Source: Oscillatoriales cyanobacterium (GTDB taxonomy: Bacteria > Cyanobacteriota > Cyanobacteriia > Cyanobacteriales > Microcoleaceae). From it: a DNA stretch of 64,000 nt. Shown here piece by piece: positions 1-6,662 of the stretch. The stretch covers positions 62,001 through 126,000 of the forward strand of contig RDXX01000037.1 in assembly GCA_004292955.1 (NCBI GenBank), written 5' to 3'. A program made the translations under genes and the position numbers. Each line of letters begins with the position of its first letter. Position 1 is the first letter of the stretch. Below the pieces are notes generated by a model. The model saw only the letters and a program-made list of their open reading frames with translations, was not told the DNA's origin and ran no database searches.

Positions 1-36
1 TCTTTCTTTGTTTCTGGGAATTACGCAAAGTCTAAG

Positions 37-133
37 AAACCGGTTTCTGAGAAAATATCTGCTGGGTAGCAAAACATTTCGAGAGAAACCGGGTTTCTTT
101 TAATTATGCAAAGTCTCAGAAACCGGGTTTCTG
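37..133. repeat. Cluster of REP-type palindromes
   Basis: Three copies of the palindrome GAAACC(G)GGTTTC lie within about 100 bases, near 38, 84 and 118, separated by similar spacer text (GAGAAAATATCT... repeated). The same palindrome recurs near 16.4, 19.4, 22.0-23.3 and 53.6 kb. It belongs to the REP family that surrounds the RAYT gene at 22.1 kb. The ORF called across it (106-294) is a shadow. Confidence 0.75.
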
Positions 134-243
134 AGAAAATATCTATTGGATGGCAAAACATTTCTAGAGCAACGGGCTTTCGGCTAACTATCCATCAGGT
201 TAAGAAACCCGACTCTAATATCAAATTCAAAACAATAATAGAA

Positions 244-354
244 CTAATTGCGTTTAACAGAAGGCGGATTGGTGAAACGCAACCAAGTTGCTAAAGTAGC
301 TACGGCGAAAACTGAAGCCAAGCCGAACGTCAAGAAAGTTTCAAAGGCTGACAT
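244..354 (-). CDS. 36-residue single-pass membrane protein
   Basis: The ORF track starts this frame upstream, but the internal ATG at 354 is preceded by AGAGGAAC at good Shine-Dalgarno spacing. That gives a 36-residue protein starting MSAFETFLTF. It has one hydrophobic helix (about residues 7-26), a small polar N-terminus and a basic tail ending PPSVKRN. Size and shape match the small photosystem, cytochrome b6f or NDH-1 subunits of cyanobacteria, but I cannot match it to a named one. The function is therefore open. The gene stands alone between REP repeats and the HAD gene. Confidence 0.45.
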   Translation of the reverse strand: MSAFETFLTFGLASVFAVATLATWLRFTNPPSVKRN

Positions 355-490
355 AATACTGTTCCTCTTTATTTGAGCGATCGAGTAAATCTTTTCCTTT
401 TTCTTTATATCAGCCTCAATCAATTTCTTCAACCTGTCCGGACATAAAGTATTTACTACTTTACAATGTAAAATATTTCTTTACAAAAAG

Positions 491-1129
491 TTACAGTCTT
501 CCCAGATTACTCATAATATCGAGCAATTCCTGAGGCCGTTCAATCAAAAAATCGGGATTGTGTGCAGCCAAAACTTCCTGAGAATTAAAACCCCAACTTA
601 CCGAAATTACCTTAATACCAGTTTTTCTAGCAGCATCTATATCTCGGATTTCATCTCCTACATACACGACTTCTTCAGGATTTATATGCTCTTTTTTCAG
701 CCATTTATTAATAACTTTATGTTTGCCAAAAGTTGAACCCGAGTAAATAAAGCTGAAAGTGTTTTGCAACCCGTTGATTTCTAGCAAGGCTAAGACATTC
801 TCTTGGGAATTAGAGGTGATAATCCCCAATTGAAAGCCAAGGTTTTTTAACTCTAGCAAAACTTCTTTAATTCCCGCAAATAATTCAATTTTAGGAATTT
901 CACTGCGTAACTCTGCTTTCAATTTTCTAATCAGCAGCGGGAATTTGAAGATAGAAATGCCAGAATACCGGAGGATTTGCCAAGAAGTTAAGTTGCTTAA
1001 TTGAGCGAGTTCATCTTTTGTCGCAGACTTAAAGCCGAATTCTGCTGACAAACGGTTGGTGATGTTCAGAAGAATATCGATTGTATCTGCTAAAGTACCG
1101 TCAAAATCAAAAATAATTACTTTGGTCAT
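491..1129 (-). CDS. HAD-superfamily hydrolase, phosphoglycolate-phosphatase-like
   Basis: A 212-residue haloacid-dehalogenase-type phosphatase of subfamily IA. Motif I is DFDGTLADT at residues 8-16, with both nucleophile and acid Asp. Motif II is the Ser/Thr of IITSNS near residue 105. The Lys of motif III lies in the FGKHK region, and motif IV is the VGDEIRDIDAA segment near 157-167. An alpha-helical cap sits between motifs I and II. The family removes phosphate from small phosphorylated metabolites such as 2-phosphoglycolate; the real substrate cannot be read from sequence. It is monocistronic, and the ATG at 1129 gives the expected family length. Confidence 0.85.
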   Translation of the reverse strand: MTKVIIFDFDGTLADTIDILLNITNRLSAEFGFKSATKDELAQLSNLTSWQILRYSGISIFKFPLLIRKLKAELRSEIPKIELFAGIKEVLLELKNLGFQLGIITSNSQENVLALLEINGLQNTFSFIYSGSTFGKHKVINKWLKKEHINPEEVVYVGDEIRDIDAARKTGIKVISVSWGFNSQEVLAAHNPDFLIERPQELLDIMSNLGRL

Positions 1130-1207
1130 TGGGGAAGATTAAATCACGAGGGGGAAATCTCTTCTATATTACTCATTGCCTTTTGATTGTTAACGCAAAA
1201 AAAAGAT

Positions 1208-1278
1208 AGCAACGGCGGGAATCGCACCCGCATCTCCCGGTATACTCCAGGGAATTCTACCATTTAAACTACGTTGCT
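1208..1278 (-). tRNA. Degenerate tRNA-like gene (glycine-type D and T arms)
   Basis: The minus strand folds as a 71-nt cloverleaf. The acceptor is AGCAACG with CGTTGCT (7 bp). The D arm resembles bacterial tRNA-Gly (GTTT...GGTAGAA). The T arm is GCGGG-TGCGATT-CCCGC, with T55 replaced by G. The anticodon arm is abnormal: CCC(T)GG pairs with CCGGG around a bulged T, and the loop reads AGTATA with no U33, so an anticodon cannot be assigned safely. A T-rich run (TCTTTTTTTTG) follows directly and could terminate transcription. It may be a decayed tRNA or a tRNA-like RNA from a mobile tRNA array. Confidence 0.45.
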
Positions 1279-1447
1279 GGTGGCAGCGAACCGAATCAAA
1301 CGGTTGTCTCTCGCCTTGACAAGCGAATTTCTGGATGTGGTACCCGCCACGTGATTTATCCGTGGAATCAATCCCAAATCGAAAATCTAAAATCCTCTCT
1401 TCCCCCGAATTTATCCGTGGGGTCGCCTCTAAAAGAGCTACGCTGCC
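1279..1447 (-). pseudogene. tRNA-like sequence enlarged by an internal insertion
   Basis: A perfect 7-bp acceptor pair, GGCAGCG at the 5' end and CGCTGCC at the 3' end, is followed by A-CCA. The CCA runs straight into the next tRNA-like gene. The T arm reads AACCG-TTTGATT-CGGTT, and a D-arm-like GCTCTTTTAGAG follows the 5' acceptor. The middle is about 80 nt too long. A 12-bp direct repeat (ATTTATCCGTGG on the plus strand, 1354-1365 and 1409-1420) flanks filler of the type seen elsewhere in this genome, suggesting an insertion. A long-variable-arm-like hairpin (TTCGC...GCGAG) remains. Confidence 0.4.
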
Positions 1448-1525
1448 CCATTGCATTATACATTTTAAATGCAACTATTTGAGAATTGCCAAGCTGACAA
1501 ACTCTAGACATAAATAACTATCAAG

Positions 1526-1588
1526 TAGGGTGTGTCAGTTGCGATAATTGTTATTTCCTGCCAACCATCTCAAAACTGACGCACCATT
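1526..1588. repeat. MITE-like inverted-repeat element
   Basis: GGTGTGTCAGTT at 1529-1540 is matched by the near-perfect inverted copy AACTGACGCACC at 1574-1585, around a 33-bp AT-rich centre. Another element with GGTGCGTCGC ends lies at 5050-5108. The surrounding gap (1475-1710) otherwise holds no gene. Confidence 0.5.
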
Positions 1589-1697
1589 TTTTCTTGGTAG
1601 GTTCGTTTGCAGACATCGATTTTAAAAGAAGGAAGTTCGGCAACGAGCAATGTACGGGATGTAACGGATGTCAGAAAGAAGGAAAAAAAGACTGAAA

Positions 1698-1731
1698 CTA
1701 CTGACAACTATCAACTGTCAACTGTCAACTG
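1698..1731. repeat. Short tandem heptamer repeat (CAACTGT)n
   Basis: A few tandem copies of TCAACTG lie just 3' of the queG stop codon. The same heptamer is found near 8.6, 9.6, 31.1, 35.3 and 61.1 kb. It matches the class of short tandemly repeated repetitive sequences known from filamentous cyanobacteria. Confidence 0.7.
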
Positions 1732-2694
1732 ACTATTAATTTGATTTGCTTTCGCATTCCGCCGCAACATTTCGGGTTTAATTCGCCGCAGCGCCGAAGC
1801 TGTAAATCGGCGGTTCCATTCTTCATCGGAAATCTCCGCTAATTCTGCAAGTGTCGGTGCTATGTTTTCAGGATAAGGCTCAAATTCTGCAACATCCGTT
1901 GGTTTGGCAAATCGCTGATTCCAGGGACAAACATCTTGACAAATGTCGCAACCTGCTACCCAACCTTGTAAATTAGATGCAATTTCGTCGGGCAGTTTTT
2001 CGGCTCGATTCTCGATCGTATGATAAGCTATGCACCGATCGGCATTCACGACAAAAGGCTCAGTAATTGCCCCCGTCGGACAGGCCTCAATGCAGCGAGT
2101 GCAAGTACCGCAATGTTCGGTGTGTGGCGCATCCGGCTCTAACTCGATATTAGTCAAAATTTCGCCCAAAAACACCCAAGAACCGTATTCTCGCGAAATT
2201 ACATTACCATTTTTAGCCATCCAGCCAATCCCCGCCCGCTGGGCCCACACTTTATCCTGAACCGGCCCGGTATCAGCATAATACCGTGCTTCAATTCCTT
2301 CGCCTTGCGATCGCACCCAATTTGCTAACAGCTTCAGTTTTTTGTGCAAAATTTTGTGGTAATCCCGCCCCCAGCCGTAGCGAGAGATTTTAGCATACTC
2401 TCTGACTGCATCGTCCCCCCCCTCCAACGGGGGATTCTCGGGGCGTTGGTGAGGCGTGTAGTAATTGAGGGCGACACATATTAATGACTGCACATCTGGC
2501 ACGAGCGATCGAATATCCAGCCGTTTCGGGTTAGCCATCCATGCCATATCCGCCTGATAACCCTTGTCCAGCCAAGCCTGCAATCTTTGTTTTTCTCGAT
2601 CGACATCTGCGTCTGCTGAGGCGATCCCGACTTTGTGAAATCCCAACTCTAGGCCTTTTTGCTTAATGCGATCGCTATTAATTGTTATTTTCAT
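1711..2694 (-). CDS. queG: Epoxyqueuosine reductase QueG
   Basis: A cytoplasmic cobalamin- and [4Fe-4S]-dependent enzyme of the QueG family. It reduces epoxyqueuosine to queuosine at position 34 of tRNA-His, -Asp, -Asn and -Tyr. Two ferredoxin-like clusters are visible: CGTCTRCIEACPTGA near residue 200 and the CDICQDVCPWN region near 255-265. The N-terminal part (GFHKVGIA) is the family's usual start. The ORF track begins five codons earlier; the second Met (MKITINSD) matches the family start better, though neither has a clear Shine-Dalgarno. A proline/glycine insert, NPPLEGGDD near residue 97, interrupts the usual YTPHQRP...YAKISRY region and is encoded by a C/G-rich palindrome. It looks like an intergenic repeat captured in frame. 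Confidence 0.92.
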   Translation of the reverse strand: MKITINSDRIKQKGLELGFHKVGIASADADVDREKQRLQAWLDKGYQADMAWMANPKRLDIRSLVPDVQSLICVALNYYTPHQRPENPPLEGGDDAVREYAKISRYGWGRDYHKILHKKLKLLANWVRSQGEGIEARYYADTGPVQDKVWAQRAGIGWMAKNGNVISREYGSWVFLGEILTNIELEPDAPHTEHCGTCTRCIEACPTGAITEPFVVNADRCIAYHTIENRAEKLPDEIASNLQGWVAGCDICQDVCPWNQRFAKPTDVAEFEPYPENIAPTLAELAEISDEEWNRRFTASALRRIKPEMLRRNAKANQINSQLTVDS

Positions 2695-2905
2695 CGGATA
2701 AAAAACCATATCACAAAATGGGCTATAAGTCTATTAATATTTAGACTGATTTTACGACAGAATTCATAATACTTTCACAATCTTTATATTTATAAATTTG
2801 AACTGTAATTTGTCAAAAACGTTACATAATTTTAATTAAGGGAGAATTCGATTCGCACATCTCAAGTACGGAAATCAAACCTACAGCGAATCCCACAGTA
2901 TAAAC

Positions 2906-3868
2906 ATGGCAGTTAGCATTCAATCAGCTCAATCTATTTTCTCGAACACCGAGATTGCTAGTGCTGTTCCGGCCACCACGGACTCGTTCTACAAACTCAG
3001 CGTTGAAGACCAACTCGCACTGCTCTGGTATGCTTACACGGAAATGGGCATTTCCATTACCGCAGCAGCCCCCGGAGTAGCCAGCATGGCGCTGGTTGAA
3101 GGCGTCCTGGGCGAAATCAAACAGATGTCGCCGGCTGCTCAAAGCAAAACCATGTTTGACCTAGCCAGCAACGCCGACACCACCATCGGCCGGATTTACA
3201 CTTCATTGCGCGTCAATACTAAACTCGGTTTCTGGTACGAGTTGGGACAGTTGATGAAACAGGGCGCTGTCGCTCCCATCCCTGCTGGCTATCAAATGTC
3301 TCCCGAAGCAACCCAAGTCCTTGAAACCATCAAGAAGCTCGATCCGGGTCAACAAATTACTGTACTTCGCAACACCGTAGTTCACATGGGCTACGATCCC
3401 GATTTCAGCCAAGAATACGGCAAACGCTCTGCTCCTCGCAGCACTCCAACCGCTGTAGCAGAGCGGGTGAAAACCCAGATTGAGGGTATCAGCGAGCAAA
3501 CTGTGCTCAGCTACATCGACAACATGAACGCCTTCGACTTCACCCCAGCCGTCGGTTTATTTGCTGAAGACGGTGCTCTCCAACCGCCTTTCCAAAAGCC
3601 GATCGTCGGTCGCGAAGCTATCCTCAACTATATGCGGGAAGAGTGCATCGGCCTGAAAATGCTGCCCGAGCGAGGTGTGTCGGAGCCTGCTGAAGATGGC
3701 TACCGCCAAGTGAAAGTCACGGGTAAAGTCGAAACTCCTTGGTTCGGCGCCAATGTGGGTATGAACATCGCGTGGCGGTTTATGCTCGATCCTCAAGGTC
3801 AAATTTTCTTTGTGGCGATCGACTTGTTGGCTTCTCCTAAGGAATTGATGAATTTGATGCGCAAATAG
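2906..3868 (+). CDS. ocp: Orange carotenoid protein OCP
   Basis: A full-length 320-residue water-soluble photoprotective carotenoprotein. It binds a ketocarotenoid and, after blue-green light activation, docks on phycobilisomes and quenches excitation. The all-helical N-terminal domain (about 20-165) carries the known ligands and lock residues Y44, N104, W110 and R155 in place. The NTF2-like C-terminal domain has Tyr203 and Trp290, the usual Y201/W288 keto-oxygen hydrogen bonders, and Glu246, the partner of R155. The linker (166-190) is intact. The gene is monocistronic with a terminator-like hairpin behind it. The fluorescence recovery protein gene often found downstream is absent; a CTDH gene follows instead. 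Confidence 0.97.
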   Translation: MAVSIQSAQSIFSNTEIASAVPATTDSFYKLSVEDQLALLWYAYTEMGISITAAAPGVASMALVEGVLGEIKQMSPAAQSKTMFDLASNADTTIGRIYTSLRVNTKLGFWYELGQLMKQGAVAPIPAGYQMSPEATQVLETIKKLDPGQQITVLRNTVVHMGYDPDFSQEYGKRSAPRSTPTAVAERVKTQIEGISEQTVLSYIDNMNAFDFTPAVGLFAEDGALQPPFQKPIVGREAILNYMREECIGLKMLPERGVSEPAEDGYRQVKVTGKVETPWFGANVGMNIAWRFMLDPQGQIFFVAIDLLASPKELMNLMRK

Positions 3869-3898
3869 CATCTTCTTGTTTAACAAAGACTCTACAGC

Positions 3899-3935
3899 AA
3901 CCCAGATGCCACGAGGTGTCTGGGTTTAGTTGATT
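3899..3935 (+). terminator. Hairpin terminator after ocp
   Basis: AACCCAGA and TCTGGGTT form an 8-bp stem around a 12-nt loop, 30 bases after the ocp stop codon. A T-rich stretch follows. It probably ends the ocp transcript and would separate ocp from the CTDH gene. Confidence 0.65.
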
Positions 3936-4208
3936 TGAGATTTGAGATTTTTCGATTTTTGATTTGAGATTTGAAGGATTCAAGGATTGGGAATGGCTGA
4001 TGGCATAAGGGTTTGCGACTTGCCTACAGTTGCATTATTTTTGGTAACTGGTACAATTTCGGTCGATCGGCCTCAAAGCTCCAGGAGGCGCATAGCATTA
4101 TTGATTTTTTTTAGATAAAATTTATGACCCTAGCTATATCTTTTGATGGATTTGCTGTGACCAAGAGAATGATTACATTAGATTCATTCATCTCCAATCA
4201 TTTCTTAT

Positions 4209-4640
4209 ATGACCGCCACAACTCGACCTATTTTAACTCGCTCTATAAATATCGTCGGTCTCACAAAGCCTGCGCTAGAGCAATATTTTGAAACTTTTAA
4301 CGCGGGCGATTTTGAAGCGACCGCTAATTTGTTTGCTGAGGACGGGGTTCTGCACGCGCCCTTTGAAGAGCCAATTATCGGCAAAAGCTCGATCGCCCGT
4401 TATCTAAAAACAGAAGCGCCAGGAATGCATCTCGAACCCCAGCAAAGTGCAAGCAAAATTTTAGAAGATGGCACAGTTGAAATTCAGGTCAGCGGCCGGG
4501 TGCAAACTCCCGCATTTGGTATTAATGTCGGATGGGTTTTTCTGCTCAATTTTCAGCAAGAAATTCTTTCTGTTACCGTCAAACTCTTAGCGTCTCCCCA
4601 AGAATTGCTGACTCTGCGACCTAAGAAATTCGGTTCTTAA
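4209..4640 (+). CDS. CTDH, stand-alone homologue of the OCP C-terminal domain
   Basis: A 143-residue NTF2-like protein aligning along its length with the C-terminal domain of OCP. Shared features are the YFETFNAGDFEA helix, the LFAEDGVL...PF..PI.GK segment, and the LLASPQELL end. The Tyr and Trp that hold the carotenoid keto group in OCP are present (LEQYFETF, VGWVFLL). Four residues of OCP (MNIA) are missing before the Trp, and the OCP WFGANV is AFGINV. CTDHs are known to take up, dimerise around and deliver carotenoids. This one contains no cysteine at all, so the disulfide control described for a homologue cannot apply. It lies 340 bp downstream of ocp, beyond a probable terminator. Confidence 0.88.
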   Translation: MTATTRPILTRSINIVGLTKPALEQYFETFNAGDFEATANLFAEDGVLHAPFEEPIIGKSSIARYLKTEAPGMHLEPQQSASKILEDGTVEIQVSGRVQTPAFGINVGWVFLLNFQQEILSVTVKLLASPQELLTLRPKKFGS

Positions 4641-4784
4641 TATAGGAATTATCCAGGGAGTGAGGCACAAATTGGTAATTGGTAATTGCCAAGAAAGCGA
4701 CCGCAATGAAATTGTTTTATAGTGAGGAATAACCTCATCTCCAGAGGGAGCATCCCAATGAATGCAAAAAAGCAATTTTTTTAC

Positions 4785-4838
4785 AGTGCTATCCCCGAAA
4801 AGCGAGTGTTGAATATATCGCTCTTCGGGGACAGCACT
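4785..4838. repeat. 54-bp near-perfect hairpin
   Basis: The 21-nt arms AGTGCTATCCCCGAAAAGCGA and TCGCTCTTCGGGGACAGCACT pair throughout, with only two G-U-type mismatches, around a 12-nt AT-rich loop. It lies in the 720-bp gap between the CTDH gene and the anti-sigma gene. It may be a MITE or a strong RNA hairpin. The ORF drawn through it is not convincing. Confidence 0.6.
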
Positions 4839-5049
4839 ATAAAATCAAAACTGAGAGGCTCCCATCTATCTAAGCATAGCCAACGCTATAGAAAGCCGAT
4901 TTTTTCAGTATTTATCAGCCCGCAACAGTACCTAGAGCAACCGCAGCCGACAGCTAAAACGTTGTTATGTTATACGATTTATAAAAAGTATTGGTACATA
5001 ATTGTTGGGGATGAGTAAAACGAGGAGTTGTTTGCTTAACTCGCGATAG

Positions 5050-5108
5050 AGGTGCGTCGCTACTCTAAAAGTCGCTTTTCTTTACGGATTTTTAATAGCG
5101 ACGCACCC
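5050..5108. repeat. MITE-like element with GGTGCGTCGC ends
   Basis: AGGTGCGTCGCTA at 5050-5062 faces TAGCGACGCACC at about 5096-5107, with an AT-rich 33-bp middle. The end sequence resembles that of the element at 1526-1588. Confidence 0.5.
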
Positions 5109-5219
5109 TACAGCTACTGTTGCTTGTTTCTTCTTAATTCTTTCTTCTTCCTTCGGCTCTACAATCTTAGAGTCTGGTTAGAGAGGGACGAGATTGCAAG
5201 AAAAAGTGGCTGTCACCGC

Positions 5220-5357
5220 ACGGTGCGACAGACAACCACTAGAATCAAAAACATTGTCAATCACTAATGACTAATGACTAATGACTAAACGGTGCGACAG
5301 ACAACCACTAGAATCAAAAACATTGTCAATCACTAATGACTAATGACTAATGACTAA
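5220..5357. repeat. Perfect 69-bp tandem duplication
   Basis: ACGGTGCGACAGACAACC... occurs twice head to tail at 5220-5288 and 5289-5357, ending in a CTAATGA heptamer microsatellite. The heptamer probably mediated the duplication. It lies immediately 3' of the anti-sigma-factor gene. Confidence 0.9.
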
Positions 5358-5364
5358 TGACTAA

Positions 5365-5787
5365 TTAAGATTTTTCCGGCAAACTCGCTTCCAACTTCAG
5401 ACAGTTACGACCGTCTAATTGCAAAGTGTAGTCCACCCGATCCATAAGTCGGCTCATAATCAGCCAGCCATAGCCACTTTCTTGTTTAGCTTCCGGCCTC
5501 GGGGGACTGTAAGTATCCATTTCGTAACCTTTACCGTAATCCCAAATTTCTAAACCAATATCCCGATTTTTTAAATTCAAGCGAATTAAAACTGGCAGAT
5601 TGGGTTGATCTTTGTGAGCATGGCGGATCACGTTAGAATAGGCTTCTGCTAACACCAAGCGCAAACGATTCGACTGACGCGGCCAATCGACGTGCTCTCC
5701 TAGCTCAACTTCCAAACTGCTCAGCAACCAATTTTCAACTATTGTTAAAAACCGCAAGTCGCTTGGCACATGAAGCTCAGTATTCAT
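5365..5787 (-). CDS. Anti-sigma regulatory factor (RsbW-like ATPase)
   Basis: A 140-residue GHKL-type ATPase/kinase of the anti-sigma-factor family. The N box is EAYSNVIRHAH near residues 69-79. The G1 box is WDYGKGYE near 103-110 and the G2 region is GYGWLIM near 125. Proteins of this kind bind a sigma factor or an anti-sigma-factor antagonist and phosphorylate the antagonist. The next gene upstream on the same strand encodes a response regulator with a SpoIIE/PP2C phosphatase domain, the usual opposing activity. A partner-switching module is therefore likely. No STAS antagonist is present in the window. Confidence 0.85.
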   Translation of the reverse strand: MNTELHVPSDLRFLTIVENWLLSSLEVELGEHVDWPRQSNRLRLVLAEAYSNVIRHAHKDQPNLPVLIRLNLKNRDIGLEIWDYGKGYEMDTYSPPRPEAKQESGYGWLIMSRLMDRVDYTLQLDGRNCLKLEASLPEKS

Positions 5788-6662
5788 AAAAAAATCCCGT
5801 AAGTTTGAAAACCCTGTGTCTTCAGACCAGGTTTGACACTCGAGCGGGCTAAAGCCGCTGAGATTCTACTGACAGAATTAGACAAAGGGTGTGACCTAAA
5901 TCTAATCTCGTTACGACCGTCAAGCGCCGTCTACTTAGTCACTCATCGTCAAGCGATAGTTACTAGCTAATGATTGTTGTTTCTAATGCTTTCAGAATCC
6001 ATCACTAAGCCAAGACGCGGTACGCTCGACATCCTGCCATTATTAGCTCTTTTTGTGTTGCCTCTCAATAGGCGTACTAAGTTGCAGGGATTTCTCCGAT
6101 ACTAGGATGTTTCAAGACGTAGATGTTTTTGTTCTTACTCACAATCTAAATTGTATCATACTACGAAGAACACGGGGACTAAAGTCCTCCGCGTCGCTTT
6201 CCTAGGAAGGACTAAAGTCTCTGAGTTTCCCGCATCCCGTATTAGTTTTATGAAACATGACGCACCAAATTTATCTGGCGTTAATATTTGCCGCTACATA
6301 GAGGATACTCAATGGCGGGCGATCGATGCAATACAATTTTTTTGAAAGCCTCGATCGCAAAGCATCAGTTAAAAGTTAGGCATTTACCCCGCCCAAAAAA
6401 CGGATACCGTGCCACTTACCACCGTCGTGGAGAGATCCAAATTTTAGAGGAAAGTTCAAGCTCCCGCGATTGAATGCGAGAGTCAAATCTCAAATCTCAA
6501 ATCTCAAATCGACTGACGCGCTAGTTCTGTAACTTTTGCCGTTAGCGAAGCTTGCAGAAGAGCATCGCCCGCGTTCTCTGTATTAATCTGTAGGCCCTAA
6601 ACTGACGGCTGGAGTTTTTGAGACCCAAAGCCCCCGACTCTTCGTCGGCATGACTGACAGAT
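5788..6662. other. 875-bp gap with transposon-end remnant and small palindromes
   Basis: No convincing gene. At 5832-5867 (minus strand) lies AGAATCTCAGCGGCTTTAG...GAGTGTCAA, which matches the right-end hairpin of the tnpB element at 48.93-48.96 kb. It is probably a remnant of an IS1341-type element. At 6174-6216 the repeated GGACTAAAGTCC palindrome appears twice. A further CCGACTCTTCGTCGG hairpin lies near 6637. The two short ORFs called here (6151, 6288) run through these repeats. Confidence 0.45.

Noticed and set aside
1190-1474. 94-residue ORF on the minus strand
   Set aside because: It covers the two tRNA-like sequences and has no family resemblance.
4758-5018. 86-residue ORF with an AGAGGGAG ribosome-binding site
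   Set aside because: It runs through a 54-bp hairpin and has no protein-like composition or recognisable family; the ribosome-binding site may be chance.
5788-6130. Possible structured RNA such as 6S or RNase P RNA
   Set aside because: No conserved core of these RNAs could be recognised; only a transposon-end hairpin is identifiable.
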